Part shown: positions 20,410 through 32,677 of the stretch, piece after piece
Layout: every line of letters starts with the position of its first letter
Numbering within the stretch: position 1 is the stretch's first letter
Assembly: GCA_018902385.1 (NCBI GenBank)
Contig: JABSSW010000055.1
Coordinates: forward strand, 124,001-188,000
Source: Physcia stellaris
Lineage: Eukaryota > Ascomycota > Lecanoromycetes > Caliciales > Physciaceae
Direction of reading: 5' to 3'
DNA length: 64,000 nt
The notes under the pieces: generated by a model
Seen by the model: only the letters and a program-made list of their open reading frames with translations
What the model was told of the DNA's origin: nothing
The model's database searches: none
Made by a program: the position numbers and the translations under genes

Positions 20410-23027
20410 ATGGTGCTAGGTAAGTACATCCTACTATCTTCTCTCGATTTCCTCAGTAGAAAGATCTTCTTTATCTAAGAGGAAAAACATCCTTTCTTCG
20501 ACACTCAAGGTTGGGTAAAGTGGTAAGGTTCAAGACCTGGTCAATTCTCCCTTCGTTGGTCCACGGTACATGGCGATGGGGTACTGCCTAGTATTGCCCA
20601 AATGGAGAAATCCGAACCAGCGCTCATCACCGTTCATATGTCAACTCTCTAACTGTTCAGGCACACTTGTACACACCATTTACGTTTCTGACGGACAATA
20701 GCTACCACTGCTGCTGTCTTGGCCGGTAGCGGTGCGGCTGCAGCATACCTCAATGCCAAACTCAACCTGTCGACGGATCTGCAAGGAATATATACCATGA
20801 AACGAGCGGAGGCAAGATATGCCAAATTCGGTGAGACAATCGTTCTCTTTCCGTCATGTCATCCTACATCCTTTCCTTGTCTTTGACTGCCATGAGTCAA
20901 GACTCATGAGTTGAAGTCGAAGGAATTCATTGTGGGAAGGCAACAATGGCAGAAATCGATCCATCCATGGCCGCCGAGCTAAGAGATAAGAAAGCTGATA
21001 TCTTTGCTCTGCATCCTAGTCAAAGCTAACCGTATCTCCTGCCTCGATTTCTTCCTCGATGCGGCTGCACGCTACCCCGAAGCTACATGTATATGGACAC
21101 GCCAGCGCAGCTACACTTGGTCGCAAGTACGCCTTCAGTAAGTAGGCGTCTTCGAAGTCCGCCCTGATCCCAAAACCTCCAAGTGCCCAACAACACCCGT
21201 GTGTAATTGCAGGGACTCTTGGCGGGCTTTCTGTTTGGCCTCTTCCACTTACTGTTACCGACCTTCCTATTTTGCTTCGCGCGAAGAGCACCTAGAGGCT
21301 GACATTCTGCAGCATCGCCCAATATGCCAACTTCTTCCATACAAATCTTTCAATGGAACCATCCTCCCTCTGCGCCTTCTACCTCCTCAATTCCGCCTCT
21401 TTCTACTTCGCCTGGCTAGGCCTATGGGCGATTGGTGCGGCACCTGCGATGATAAACGTTAACCTTGCAGGAGACGCTTTGGTACACTCCGTGAAGATCA
21501 GCGGAGCTGAAACCGTGCTCGTGGATGGAGATGAGAAAGTGCAAGAAAGGTTTGAGCAAGTAAGGGCTAAGATTGAAGCTTTGGGCATCCGGATCGTAAT
21601 TTTGGGCAACGAGAAAAGGGACGAGATCGAAGGTGGAGCCGAGGTGGGCATGGTAGATGAGAGCTTGCGACGGGGTGTCAAGGGTACCGATCCTTTCGCG
21701 CTGTTCTATACCAGGTACGTCTTCGAATGTAAGGCTATCCTGAATGAGAAAAGAGCAACTAACCAGGTGACATTCCAGCGGAACAACAGGCTACCCAAAA
21801 GCCGTCCCATTGCCCATGGGTCGCCTCGGCCTGACTGTCTCTGGGTCGTCACCACCTTTTCGCGCCCGCTCCGGTCCCAATGGCGACAGGTGGTATACCT
21901 GCCTCCCGCTTTACCATGGCACTGGCGGCATCCTAAGTATAATGTGCCTCCTCAGTGGCGTCTCTGTCGCCGTTGCGCCCTCATTCTCCGCATCTACTTT
22001 CTGGTCCGACATTCGTTCTTCCGAGAGCACGTATTTTGCCTACGTAGGCGAGCTGGCGAGGTATTTGCTTGCTGCTCCGGCTTCGCCGTTGGATAAGCAG
22101 CACAAGGTGAGGCACGTGTATGGTAACGGTATGAGACCTGATGTCTGGGGGAGGTTCAGGGAGAGATTTGCAATCGAAGAAATTACCGAGTTCTTTACTA
22201 GTACCGAGGGTATGCTTTCCATGGTTAACAATAACAAAGGACCTTGGAGTGACGGAGCGGTGGGGGTGCATGGTGGAATAGTTCGCTGGCTGTTGAGAAA
22301 CACATATGTACCTGTGGAAGTGGATTATGAGACCAATGAAGTCGTGCGAGACGCAAAAGGGTTGGTGAAGAGGAGGAAGTTCGAAGATGGTGGAGAGATC
22401 TTGGTTGGGGTACCGAACGAACAGACGTTCCCCGGCTACAAAGGCGCAGAAGATGCAACGAAAAAGAAGTTTGTCAGGGACGTTTTGAAGAAAGGTGACT
22501 TATTCTACCGTTCTGGAGATGCCTTGAGAAGGGATGACCAAGGGAGATGGTGGTTCATGGATCGGTTGGGTGACACCTATCGCTGGAAAAGCGAGAATGT
22601 CAGTACAGCTGAGGTAGCGGAGGTGATTGGAAAATATCCCGGTGTCCTGGAGGCCAATGTGTATGGAGTCTTGGTTCCCGGCAGTGACGGACGAGCTGGT
22701 TGCGCGGCTATCGACGTGGAACCGTCCAAGCTGGCAACGTTCGACTGGGCGGGACTGGCCAAGCATGCTGGACAATGTTTACCGAAGTATGCTGTACCCG
22801 TTTTCATCAGACTCGTCGCAGCAGATGTAGGTCGAAGTGCAAGTCACAATCACAAACAGGGCAAAGGTCCCCTAAGGGAAGAAGGCGTAGATCCAGCACT
22901 GAAGGGGACTAAAGTTGAGGGTGGTGATGGCGATACAATGCTGTGGATGCCTCCGAAATATAATGGCTATGTAGCATTTGGGAAAGAAGATTGGGAAAAT
23001 TTGATGCAAGGTTCTGCAAAGCTCTAG
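20410..23027 (+). CDS. Very-long-chain fatty acyl-CoA synthetase/transporter (FAT1-like), peroxisomal
   Basis: Five exons (20410-20419, 20702-20830, 21020-21137, 21313-21714, 21779-23027) give 635 aa with all phases matching. A small hydrophobic, Ala-rich N-terminal segment follows MVLATTAA. The AMP-binding signature YTSGTTGYPKA is split across the last intron at about residues 218-228. Other landmarks are FAWLGLWAIGAAPAMIN, LPLYHGTGG, FTSTEG, GDLFYRSGDALR and RLGDTYRWKSENVSTAEV, the last typical of the FATP/FAT1 subfamily. The C-terminus is SAKL, a class-1 peroxisomal signal (AKL). It should activate long or very long fatty acids, or bulky side-chain acids as in CefD1-type relatives, for peroxisomal oxidation. 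Confidence 0.92.
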
Positions 23028-24388
23028 TCTGGGAGATGTAACAGGAACGCATCGGTTAGATAAGAGGAATTGACTTCATATACCTGTATTGTTGCTGGAC
23101 ATGTCAGCTTCTTGCTGGATGCACTTAATTCTACTTTTCAAGATTGAGCCTAAGTTCAACCTACGTCAGCGGTATAATCTTCGAGCGAATAGGGATAGGT
23201 GCTGGATGAAGATTGCCCTCAGTGATCTTGGTGTTACAAAGTATGATCATTTCCCCAAGGAATCACTTACTATCTAGTGCTTGTGTTTTGTAATCATTGG
23301 GCAGGAATAGTGAAAAGCTAGGAAAAGACTAACCTTGTACGCAATGGTGATATCACAATGCACTTGTACTATACACTTGATCAATCCACTGCGGATACTC
23401 GAACACTAGCTCACCCAGATGGCTCATGGTCGTAACCGTATTGCCATCGATCAATTCCTGCATGCCTCGGATGACTGTACTTTCAATTCATGTGAGCCAG
23501 CAACAGTCTAGGCCAGAGAGGCTCGGTGACAATAGCAATAGCTAGTACTAGGCAAATATAGCCTTGAAGGGGCTAATTATTCCTAGCAAGCTGCGTCTTG
23601 ATGTCCTTGTGGAGACGGATGAGTATTGGGACCGGCGCTGCTGAATTGGATTGCGGCTTCCGTGAATCCGATACGCGATCAAACAGTATCCTCAACCTCA
23701 ATTGAGCTCTCTTCCCATTTTCTGACGTCCCGAATATAGTCAATTGGTGACACCATCGCCGCCAGCAACTCGTTGCCGATGAGATCGAGAAGCGCACTAG
23801 GTCGTTCGTATCTACTTGGAACCGTTGAGTTAGCCACAATGACAGAATGAACTTTATGTCTATAGCAGATTTAGGGATTGCACTCAGGATATGTAAGAAT
23901 GAATATCATTCCGCAACGCAGTATTGATGCTCCGGCGAGAGCATCACTGACAGAAGCGTCAATCGCAAATTATAACATCATTGCAAATGGAGGGTGTGCG
24001 TTGGCTGAGAGTGAACATACCTGCTGAAAGCGGACTTCCAGCTCCAGAAGAGCTTCAAGGCTTTGGTAGCCCATGGCGTAGGAAAAAACGAAGAGAGAAG
24101 GAGCGTCCTCTACTGCGAGATTGAAGTGTTTGTGAAGCAAAGGAACCGGGAATCATTATTAATATTTCTGGATGCTCTTGGGATAAAAGGCGGCGGGAGC
24201 GCGGTTTGATTCCGTTAGCGTCTTTGCTAAGCGAACCCACGAACATGGAATTCGAGATCCGAGATCCACTCAGCAATCAGCAACATCAAGTATTCACCAC
24301 GTCCATTACAGTGAGTAGGGTCCTCTCGCCGCCAGTCGCCTGTCTGCACGATACCAAATAGCTGACCTTTCTACCAGACAAATACGTG
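23028..24388. other. Intergenic region between acyl-CoA synthetase and RPL14
   Basis: About 1.36 kb with no supported gene; short open frames are not protein-like. The last 130 bp (from about 24260) probably belong to the RPL14 5' leader. A GTGAGT donor at 24308 and an acceptor CTACCAG ending at 24377 mark a likely leader intron. Confidence 0.4.
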
Positions 24389-24994
24389 ATGGCGGAAGTC
24401 GATATTAGCGCGTCGAAGTGGAGGCTGGTCGAAGTCGGCCGCGTCGTTCTCTTCACACACGGCAAATTCAAGGATCGCCTGGCTACCATTGTCGAGATAA
24501 TCGATCACAAGCGTGTATGATACCTGATCAATGCCTGCCCACAGATCGTTTACTAATCCAAGGGTAGGCTCTCGTTGATGGGCCCTCGAAGAATCCAGAT
24601 CTTGTCGTCGATCGTCATGCCACTGCTCTAGGAAATGTCATCCTCACTCCTATCGTCATCGAAAAGCTTCCTCGTGCAGCTGGGCGAGGTGCCGTTGCGA
24701 AAGCATGGGAAAAGGCTGAGGTGGAACAGAAGTGGGATCAAAGCGCCTGGGCTAAGCGGCGAGCATTGCGAGAAAAGCGACGGGGCTGTCAGATTTTGAA
24801 CGGTTCAAGGTCCTGAGATTGACCAAGCAGGTACGTTCAAAGATGGTAGCATCCCTATCAATAACAATTCCCCATGCAGGAGTGGCACGTCTTTCAAGGG
24901 AGGGCATTGGCTAACACGAATTCGTACATGATAGAAACGGTTCGAGGTCCGCAAGGCGTTGGCGGGGGTAAGATCATCGGCGAAGGAATCGTGA
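24389..24994 (+). CDS. rpl14: 60S ribosomal protein L14 (eL14), apparent frameshift
   Basis: Exons 24389-24514, 24568-24830 and 24935-24994 spell eL14: [77 protein letters not shown], then [10 protein letters not shown] and [19 protein letters not shown]. Splice signals are intact, including a TACTAATCC branch site. The middle exon is 263 nt, one short of a whole number of codons. The frame is lost between EKRR and LSDFERF, at the run GGGG (24782-24785). One more G would restore a normal 149-aa protein. eL14 is an essential 60S component and everything else is conserved, so an assembly error is more likely than a pseudogene. A second, intact copy elsewhere would favour decay. Confidence 0.85.
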
Positions 24995-25581
24995 GGAGAA
25001 CAAAAGCTAAGCAGACACAACTTCGGCGAAAGGGGCAATACAAATGCAACAGCGGGTGGCTTTAGCTTATGTCGGGGCAGGCAAGCTCCTGGGATAGCGA
25101 TCCATCAGATGATCAGTCCTACCTCGTCAAAGCCAGCTGCATGAACCGTGATCTGATTCAAATTATCGAGAATAAACAGCTTCATCACCCAGGTACTTAG
25201 CAATCGCCTTGTGCAAATTCGTTTGGCTTGACAGTAGCTTTACTAAATCCAACCCAATTAATTGAGCCCGATTTGTGTTAAATCGTAGATTTTGTGTCGA
25301 GTAGTTCGAGTGTTGAAATTATCTAAATTCGGTAAACATCCCGCCAAGCCCAATCTTCCACTCCTCCCAAATCCGTGAAATTTCTACCAGCTTCTCAATC
25401 ACCCTCCATTATACTTTTCCTCGAGCTCGTGAGGTACGATTGAATTTATTCGTGTGTATTATCACCTCCTAGCACACCTTCCAAGCCTCCAGTGGCCCCT
25501 ACGTGCGTTCACGATTTGCGCAAAACCCCCCATCAAGCAAATCAGCTAACACATCTCCATTCCCTCCAGCGCACCCTCGAA
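24995..25581. promoter_or_regulatory. Upstream region of NAC-alpha
   Basis: About 590 bp containing the RPL14 3' UTR and the NAC-alpha promoter. A CTCCATTCCCTCCAG stretch just before the start resembles the end of a leader intron. No other gene is seen. Confidence 0.4.
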
Positions 25582-26406
25582 ATGTCGAACCCACGCATCG
25601 AAGAGCTGCCCGACGACCCACCCACCAAGAAGGGAGCCGAGGTCGACGACGCCTCGAGCACATCCTCCTCCGACGAGGCCGAAGCCGCCGGTGGGGAAGG
25701 GGAGTCCGGCATCCCCGCCGGCTCTTCCGTCACCGTTCACTCTCGCAACGAGAAGAAGGCTAGGAAGTCGATTGGCAAGCTGGGCCTCAAGCATGTCCCG
25801 GGCATCACGCGCGTTACGCTGCGGAGACCGAAGAATGTGAGACTTTCACACCCCTTTGTTATAGAATACTCGGTCGAGTGGTTGAAAGGGATTTGCGTGG
25901 CTAATGAGCGGGGTTTTGTTAGATCCTCTTCGTGATCAACCAGCCGGATGTCTACAAATCGCCGTCGAGCAATACATGGATGTATGGTCCCCTTGGGCGA
26001 AAAGGAAAGAGGGCAAAGCTGATCACGTTCACAGTATCTTCGGCGAAGCCAAGATCGAAGACTTGAGCTCGCAGCTCAACAAAGATGCTTTGCAGAACAT
26101 CGCTCCGTCCGATGGCGCGGCGGGCGCTGACGCTCATGCGGGACATAACCATGCAGACAAGGGCAAAGCCATTGAAGCCAAGCAGGATGAAGATGAGGAC
26201 GATGGCGAGGAGGTCGACGATACTGGCTTGGAAGCTAAAGATATTGAGCTTGTGATGGCGCAGGCGAGTGTGTCACGGAAGAAGGCTGTGAAAGCATTGA
26301 AGGTACGGCATGGATCCTTGGAATCGCTACGTGCACAGCCAACTGACATGACGAATAGGAAAATGATAACGACATCGTCAATTCCATTATGGCTCTGAGC
26401 ATATAA
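25582..26406 (+). CDS. egd2: Nascent polypeptide-associated complex subunit alpha
   Basis: Four exons (25582-25836, 25923-25981, 26035-26302, 26359-26406) give 209 aa. The NAC domain covers about residues 55-115: [49 protein letters not shown] and [12 protein letters not shown] linker with [12 protein letters not shown] and an acidic stretch lead to the C-terminal UBA domain, [20 protein letters not shown], ending NSIMALSI. With the beta subunit it forms the ribosome-bound heterodimer that shields nascent chains and governs targeting to the ER and mitochondria. The introns are short and in phase. It follows RPL14 on the same strand. Expression is expected to be high and constitutive. Confidence 0.96.
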
Positions 26407-26995
26407 CGCTCCATAGCTTCGGAGAATAGTTGTTGAGGGGGTTCAATGTCTAGGCCTGGCTCCTGCCTTCATAGCTGTCTTGCGCTAAAGTTAGAATCAT
26501 AGCAACATCATGATGTAAATAGACTTGAACAGCTTCGTCTCGAAGTTCTCGATCTTGCTATTTCCCCTCCCAAAGTTGATTTGTTTCATCAAGACTAATA
26601 CAACTGCAGCAATCAATACCTTAGGTAGGTTACATCCATCAGTCACGTGATCAGCCGTACGAATCGGTTTCTTGACTGTAAGTAGATGTAATATATTGAC
26701 TTACTATATCTGCTTTTCGGCTATTCAACGCACTGTGGTGTGGCTCATCTTTCTTATTTAAGCACTAGGGCCCGGGAAGAGAGAACCACCACCTGCAAGT
26801 TGGGCCACTCCGGGCACTGAAATCTAGGCGATCTCCAATGCGAATGCAATCCACCACTCTAATTCACAAAGGTATCCGGAACTCATCATATACTGGTAAG
26901 TCGAAGAGGTCTCGAACAGAGAGTCTTACCCTTAAATAATTACACTAACGAGTACGGAGGTGTAGTGTGGTTCCAAAACCTGGATTTCGACAGAC
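26407..26995. other. Convergent intergenic region
   Basis: About 590 bp between the 3' ends of NAC-alpha and the membrane-protein gene. No coding sequence or repeat was recognised. Confidence 0.35.
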
Positions 26996-28848
26996 TCATT
27001 TAAGGCACCATGTATATACATCTGGATCGTCGTCTAGATGTGGTGATCTCGGTACGCGTCTTGAGCCTCCAAGTGATGGTAGCTCAACGGGCTGGCCTGC
27101 GCTCGAATCAGTTGATGCGAGATCCTGCTGTTCAACAGTGAGCCAAGTTGGATTCTGGATATTTTGCGTGGTGACATTTTTCACGAGACTTACCGTTTGA
27201 CTCTCAACATCAGCAGATCTGTTCACATTGCGCTGGCGTACTGGTTGCTCTTCATCTTGAAGCCAGTTTCCATGTAGTGCTTCTCAGGAGTATTAGAATA
27301 GCAAGCAGCAAGCGGAGGATTTCTTTACTGACCAGCGATAGAAATGAGAATATCGTAGCCAACAGGTACGTAAGCGACAACGGCGGTAATCTGACCAAAT
27401 GACCACTGATTGCCTTGGAACGCTGCTTGGTTGAATTCCTTGATGCGGGACCGGTATTGATAGAGCCGGAAAACAGCGTATGAGACTCCAGCGATGTAAT
27501 GACCGTAGAAGATGCTCACGACCAGGAAAGCCCGGAGTAGTCGGTATTTGCGGAACAGCTTATATGCTCTCGAGGGTGATGTAACAATAAAAATCCATAC
27601 ACTGGATATGAACCTATGCAGCGATTTCCAACGACGATCCAGCCAATCCATAAAAAAATCAATTAGTATCATAATGCCCATGAGAACTCCAATTGCTAGA
27701 ATACTAGCAGGAATAGCCGCTAAATAGGCATAATTCTTTGGATCGTTGTCAGATTTTCTCAGATCATCCTTTTCTTGCTGGGTGGAATCATAATTGACCC
27801 AAACTTTTGGATACTGAAAAGTCTCCTCACATATTTGAACTACCAGCTTGTATGCCAGAGCGTCATGTCCTGAAACCCTGTGAGATAAGAAAAAAACCAG
27901 GTACAGCATGTAGCAGGTAAAGCCACCGCATATGGCGAGAATACAGAATCTAAGCTTAGTTCTAGGCCTGAATGGGGTCAAACAGAAGCCAATCAATAGA
28001 TAGAGAGCAAGAAGCCAGAACTGGATGCCATTGATCAGGCGGAGGATCTCGTCCTCGAAGATTGGTGGTGGACCGGCGTGGAGCATCGAGACACTAGAAT
28101 AATATGCGAAGTCAGTACAGCCCAATTAAAGTCCGCGGAAGTTGACAGTATCCAAGGCTACGGCAGCTTCTATGCCATGGGCTGGAGGGGCTCTCGCACT
28201 TCTAAGCTGCGTCGCCCAAAGGTTACCTGAAAGACACCTGGAGATAGCCTAAACCAGGTGTTTAGATAGTGACAGCCTTTCCGCACCAGCCCAGGGACTA
28301 ATTGAACTATTCAAGAAACTCCTCGTTTCGATGCAGCTTTTCTGATTCTCTCTTGGTTCGTATCAAGCAGATTTCAACATCTCATGGAGTACGATCTCGA
28401 CATGCAAAATGTACCTACCTAGCAGCACCAATTGCTATTGATATGAAAATGTTGACCAAAGTCACGGAATCCGATAGCTCCACTGTCTGACGATGAAGTC
28501 GTCTTAATGATTGGGAGCGAGGCAGATCGGTCCATTTCTCGAATGCTATCCAGCGAATGGTCATCAGTAAGACACCACTCAGACCGACAACGGCTAATTG
28601 CAGGGCGAATGCTATGGTGACCTGTAATGGGACATTTGAGTCTTTGACCGCGGGAAGAATAATGTGGGGAGACTGACCCCTATACCGGTAATGTCTGGAT
28701 TGCCTGTGCCATAGAAGACGTTGCAGACTTCGCGACAGCTCGTGACGGTCCGCGTGATGAATGCGCTTTGATTATTTGCGGCGCGTAGGAACTCTTGAGA
28801 GCTCGTAAAGGTGCATACTAGGGAGCCATTGGAGACAGTTTGGTTCAT
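26996..28848 (-). CDS. Seven-helix membrane protein with Cys-bearing N-terminus
   Basis: Exons are 28678-28848, 28419-28621, 27333-28093 and 26996-27279. An optional in-frame 66-bp intron (27128-27193) gives 450 rather than 472 aa. The first 57 residues (MNQTVSNGSLVCTFTS...) lack a signal peptide but hold N-glycosylation sites and cysteines at CTF and CREVC, before GTGNPDITGIG. Seven hydrophobic segments follow, starting VTIAFALQLAVVGLSGVLL, with others at LINGIQFWLLALYLLIGF, RFCILAICGGFTCYMLYLVF, ILAIGVLMGIMILIDFF and LVVSIFYGHYIAGVSYAVF. The C-terminal tail is hydrophilic. I recognise the pattern from unnamed fungal membrane proteins but no function is known. A receptor-like topology (outside N-terminus, 7 TM) is inferred, not shown. 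Confidence 0.75.
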
Positions 28849-29141
28849 TCCGTTTGAACCACTGGCTGTTTTGTGCAGAGCACCTCCGCCAGCTGCCTCG
28901 CCAGTAGCTCTAGCTTGGAGACTTGAGCACTTCCGGAACTTGCTGGTACCTGAAGCACATAAAGTCTGGCGTCAGATGCTAATCAGTTCAATGTCAACCA
29001 ATGTAAGATCCTGGAGGAGCATCTCTCACAACCTTCGCTCGCTCGAAGGTACCGATCGATACAGAAAGAAGCCTTATCCCAAGATCAAGATGCGCAGGAG
29101 AAGCTCATGACTCACTCGTCAGGCTGGAGGCACGGATGATC

Positions 29142-31286
29142 CCCTCCGCATCCAATTAGTGAAATTTAGCGTGTTTTCACGCGATCCTTCCTCCTCCACT
29201 TCAATCACCATTATTTCACCAAATTTACGTGTATATGTGTATAATTCAGTGAAGAAGTTCGATAGTATATAAACATTCAATAACTGAAATATGATTACAT
29301 TCGAAGTTCGTTTGAGATCACTAAATCATTTTCAAATGCTTCGAAACGTCTTCAGATTTTTTTATTGATCAAAGCACTCGTATGATCACTTCTTCGAGTC
29401 ATGATAATTTTTGAAGCATTCATGTGACACGCATAAACTCATTTTACATGTCATACAATAATCAAACGTTCTACGACTCGAACGATGTTGTATGTTGACA
29501 TTTCTGAAAATGAATGCTTGACGTTTTCGAAATTTGATGTGAAAATTGATCGAACAATCATTTCACACACAATACGTCGATTTGACACATTTTGACGATT
29601 GATATATGATATTTGAATTTCGTAAAAATTTATCAATCAATTTCTGAATAAATATACGTCGATTTCGATGATTAGAATTCGTTTGTGATTGATGATGATT
29701 TCAAACGATGTATGCATTAATATTGATCGCATTCATCATGTATTCGATCATTTGTTTCGTTCATTTGAATTGCTCGAATCGTGATATCGTCAATTCATTT
29801 CGAAATTGATTTGCACGATTCGCATGATTCATATGAAAATTGTATTGCACTGCAATAATGAATTGTTTGACGACGATTTTATTGAAATCGTCTCGAAAAA
29901 AGCATCGATCGTGAATCGAATTTTCGTGATGTTTGCTCGTTTGTTTGTGAAATATATGCAGTAATAACAAATAAAATCACGTGATCACGTGATCACGTTC
30001 GAGATTTTTTCAGACGAAACAATTGATCAATTCGTTCACAATTCGATGTATTCATTGTTTTAAATTCAATTGTGACTTGTTTGCAGCAATTATCTTTTTC
30101 AATTTCAATGATATATCAAATGCGTTGTTTCGTACAGTGTCACAAATATCGACATTGAAAGTCAAAAGAGTTTTGACGAAATGAAAATTCGTGAAAAAAT
30201 TGTCGATGAAACAAACGAAATGCTGATGACGTAAATTGCGTGTAATTCGTTCGCAAAAAATATATATTATTTTTTTCGTAAATGCAAAATTAATCGTCGT
30301 AACAGTGATTTCGATAGTGTTTTTTGCGTTTTCGAATCGTTCTTGAAAATATATCGATCGTGATATCGTTTTTATGATATTCGAAGTCATCGCGAAATTC
30401 TCACATCATGAAATCGTGTAAAATGTTTTTATCATTGATCAAAGCGTATAGAACGAAATTTTTTTCGCTGACTTGTGTGACAAACGAAATTTGTTATTCA
30501 TACGATCGTGAAATTCGATTGCGAATTCGTCAATTGCAAAATGACTTTCAAAACGAGTAAACGAATATAGTTGAAATTTGAAGACGTTCAAAGCGTTTTC
30601 GATCTTTCAAAATCATGATGCATTGTTGTATGATTTCTGTTGATTAAATTCAACGTTCAAATGACGTTCAATGATTTGATATCGATCGCGACTGAGTGAT
30701 AAATCGTGAAAATTTTTTTGAAATCAAAATGATTGAATTGTTGCGTTTTTTGTCAAATGTTGAGCTATGAAAATGCGTATAACAATTCACTGACGTAATT
30801 TCATCATAGTGAGTGAATTTCAGTTGATTTCTTTGATGTAAATCGTCTGATTGATGTGATGAAACAATAAATCGAATATCGACTGCAAAAGAAACAAAAA
30901 CAATTGAACGAACTTTCAAAACGTCATACAAGCGTGATGCAATTGAAATGATCGATAAATAAATGTAATAAAAAATGTATAATCAGATTCAAACGTTTGA
31001 ATGACTTTCTTCTGCTTCAATACAGTGAAACGTCGTTTTTTCGATTTCGAAATGAACACGTTTGCATCGACGCGTGTCTTTTTCTCTTCTTGAACGATGA
31101 CTAGCTCAGATGTTGACTCAGCAAATGACATGTTGTTTATATGATGTAATAGACTCGATTCAAACGATTCAAACGACGTCGCAATGACCAGAATAGACGT
31201 ATTATTGATGGAGTAATGGTGGTTGCAGATGGGAAGGGGAGATCACGAAATAAACACGCTAAATTTCACTAATTGGATGCGGAGGG
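29142..31286 (-). mobile_element. PiggyBac-like DNA transposon, decayed and AT-rich
   Basis: The 2,145-bp element is bounded by inverted repeats that begin CCCTCCGCATCCAATTAGTG and continue through AAATTTAGCGTGTTT, about 35 bp in all. Both ends are flanked by GATC (29138-29141 and 31287-31290), a likely 4-bp target duplication. On the minus strand the remains of a transposase are readable. There is a Lys-rich N-terminus near 31131 (MSFAESTSELV), a DDE-region block at about 30100-30200 (CFIDNFFTNFHFVKTLL) followed by CDTVRNNAFDI, and near 29800 YNFHMNHANRANQFR, which resembles the piggyBac YNxxMGGVDxADQ motif. The frame is broken by several stops and shifts. The interior is very A+T-rich by eye, as expected after repeat-induced point mutation. 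It is inactive. Confidence 0.8.
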
Positions 31287-31290
31287 GATC

Positions 31291-31623
31291 GGACGTTGGG
31301 TTGGTAATAATAATGCACAGCCGAATTCCAGCCTTGCAGCAAAAGAAACTCCAAGCCATCTTGATCATTCACTGACAGCGATGAGAGCAAGAACTTGGGA
31401 GTCTGCTCCGAGACTAGTGATCACTCTACCAGGAAGGCATAGATTGTAGCATCATTAGCATGACGGCAGTGGGTTTGATCTACAGGTACAGAGATAATGC
31501 CAAGACAGCTAGTCTGAGAGAAGTTAAAGCGGTTCTTGGCTTCTAGACCTCAACCTCGAACCTTCTGAATACGTGACAAAACAATCAAGGTAGAGCTCCG
31601 GGACTCTTGCAGATATTACAATA
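31291..31623. promoter_or_regulatory. Upstream region of ATP7
   Basis: This 333-bp stretch lies between the transposon end and the ATP7 start. It should contain the ATP7 promoter and leader. No other gene is seen. Confidence 0.35.
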
Positions 31624-32353
31624 ATGGCAGTCGGAGTAAGTGGAATGCCCACCCTGACCTGCAACCTTTGATTGAGCTGTCCCCCTCGCTGACACGTTGC
31701 CCAGCGCTCTGCAGCAACTAAGATTGACTGGTCAAAGATTGGCTCCCAGCTCGGCCTTCGAGGACAAACAGCTGCCGCACTGTCCAATTTCAAGAAGCGC
31801 AATGACGATGCGCGAAGAAAATTGAATATGCTCAACAATACTCCTCAATCCGTCGACTTCCAACACTACCGCAATACACTCGGCAATACGGCAGTAGTGG
31901 ATGAGATTGAGCAACACTTCAAGTCATTCAAGCCGGCAACATACGATGTCAACAGGCAGCTCAAGGCTATTGACGCTTTTGAGGCGCAGGCTGTAAAGAG
32001 TGCTGAGGAGACGAAGGGCAAGGTGGACGGAGAATTGAAGGATCTGGAGAGGACATTGAAGAACATTGAATCAGCAAGACCGTTTGACGAGCTGACGGTG
32101 GTATGTACCCCCGCACATCTAGTGTCATCGATTAAGAGGCAGGAACGCCATGCTGACCGATGGGTGCTGGAATGTAGGATGAGGTCGCCGCAGCACAACC
32201 TGACATTGATAAGCGCACAGAGCAGCTAGTGTCAAATCACAAATGGGCTGTGCCTGGTTACAAGGTGAGTCTTCCTGTTCAATAAGTTCAAGATCGTAGC
32301 AGGAGTACTGACACCCTTTTTAGGAGAGATTTGGAGACCTGTCTGTGCTATAG
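31624..32353 (+). CDS. atp7: ATP synthase subunit d, mitochondrial
   Basis: Four exons (31624-31635, 31705-32100, 32178-32264, 32324-32353) give 174 aa. The first exon encodes only MAVG. The protein reads [52 protein letters not shown], then a long helical region with [18 protein letters not shown], and ends [18 protein letters not shown]...[16 protein letters not shown]. This is the full family pattern and length. Subunit d is part of the peripheral stalk of F1Fo ATP synthase on the matrix side of the inner membrane. All introns are phase 0. The gene starts about 340 bp from the transposon end, so the insertion probably left its promoter intact. Confidence 0.96.
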
Positions 32354-32677
32354 AGTTGATTAGAAGCCCTTGCTCTTCCGTCCGTCCAACCACGGACTTT
32401 GCATTCGATAGTGCGACCAAGGGCAGTCTTGCCTGCTGTTTGTAGATATCCTGACAACAGGGAAAGCAGATTCGAAAAGGCGCCTGGATTTTTGGGTCCT
32501 TCACAATTCGCGCCAATTCCTACTTCGTATGCAATGCACGCTGTTTCATTGACACAGGGAGCAGGAATCGAAATACGAATAATGGCTTCAGAGGCTATAC
32601 AACTCAGAGACGCGCGCTCTGTACTCTATTACTCCCTATGACCGAATCCCCACATCTGTAGCTCGTCTACGATAGCA
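32354..32677. other. Convergent intergenic region
   Basis: This 324-bp gap between ATP7 and a minus-strand small gene shows no feature beyond expected 3' UTRs. Confidence 0.3.

Noticed and set aside
24389-24994. Retro-copied RPL14 pseudogene
   Set aside because: Both introns are retained with good splice signals, so it is not a processed copy.
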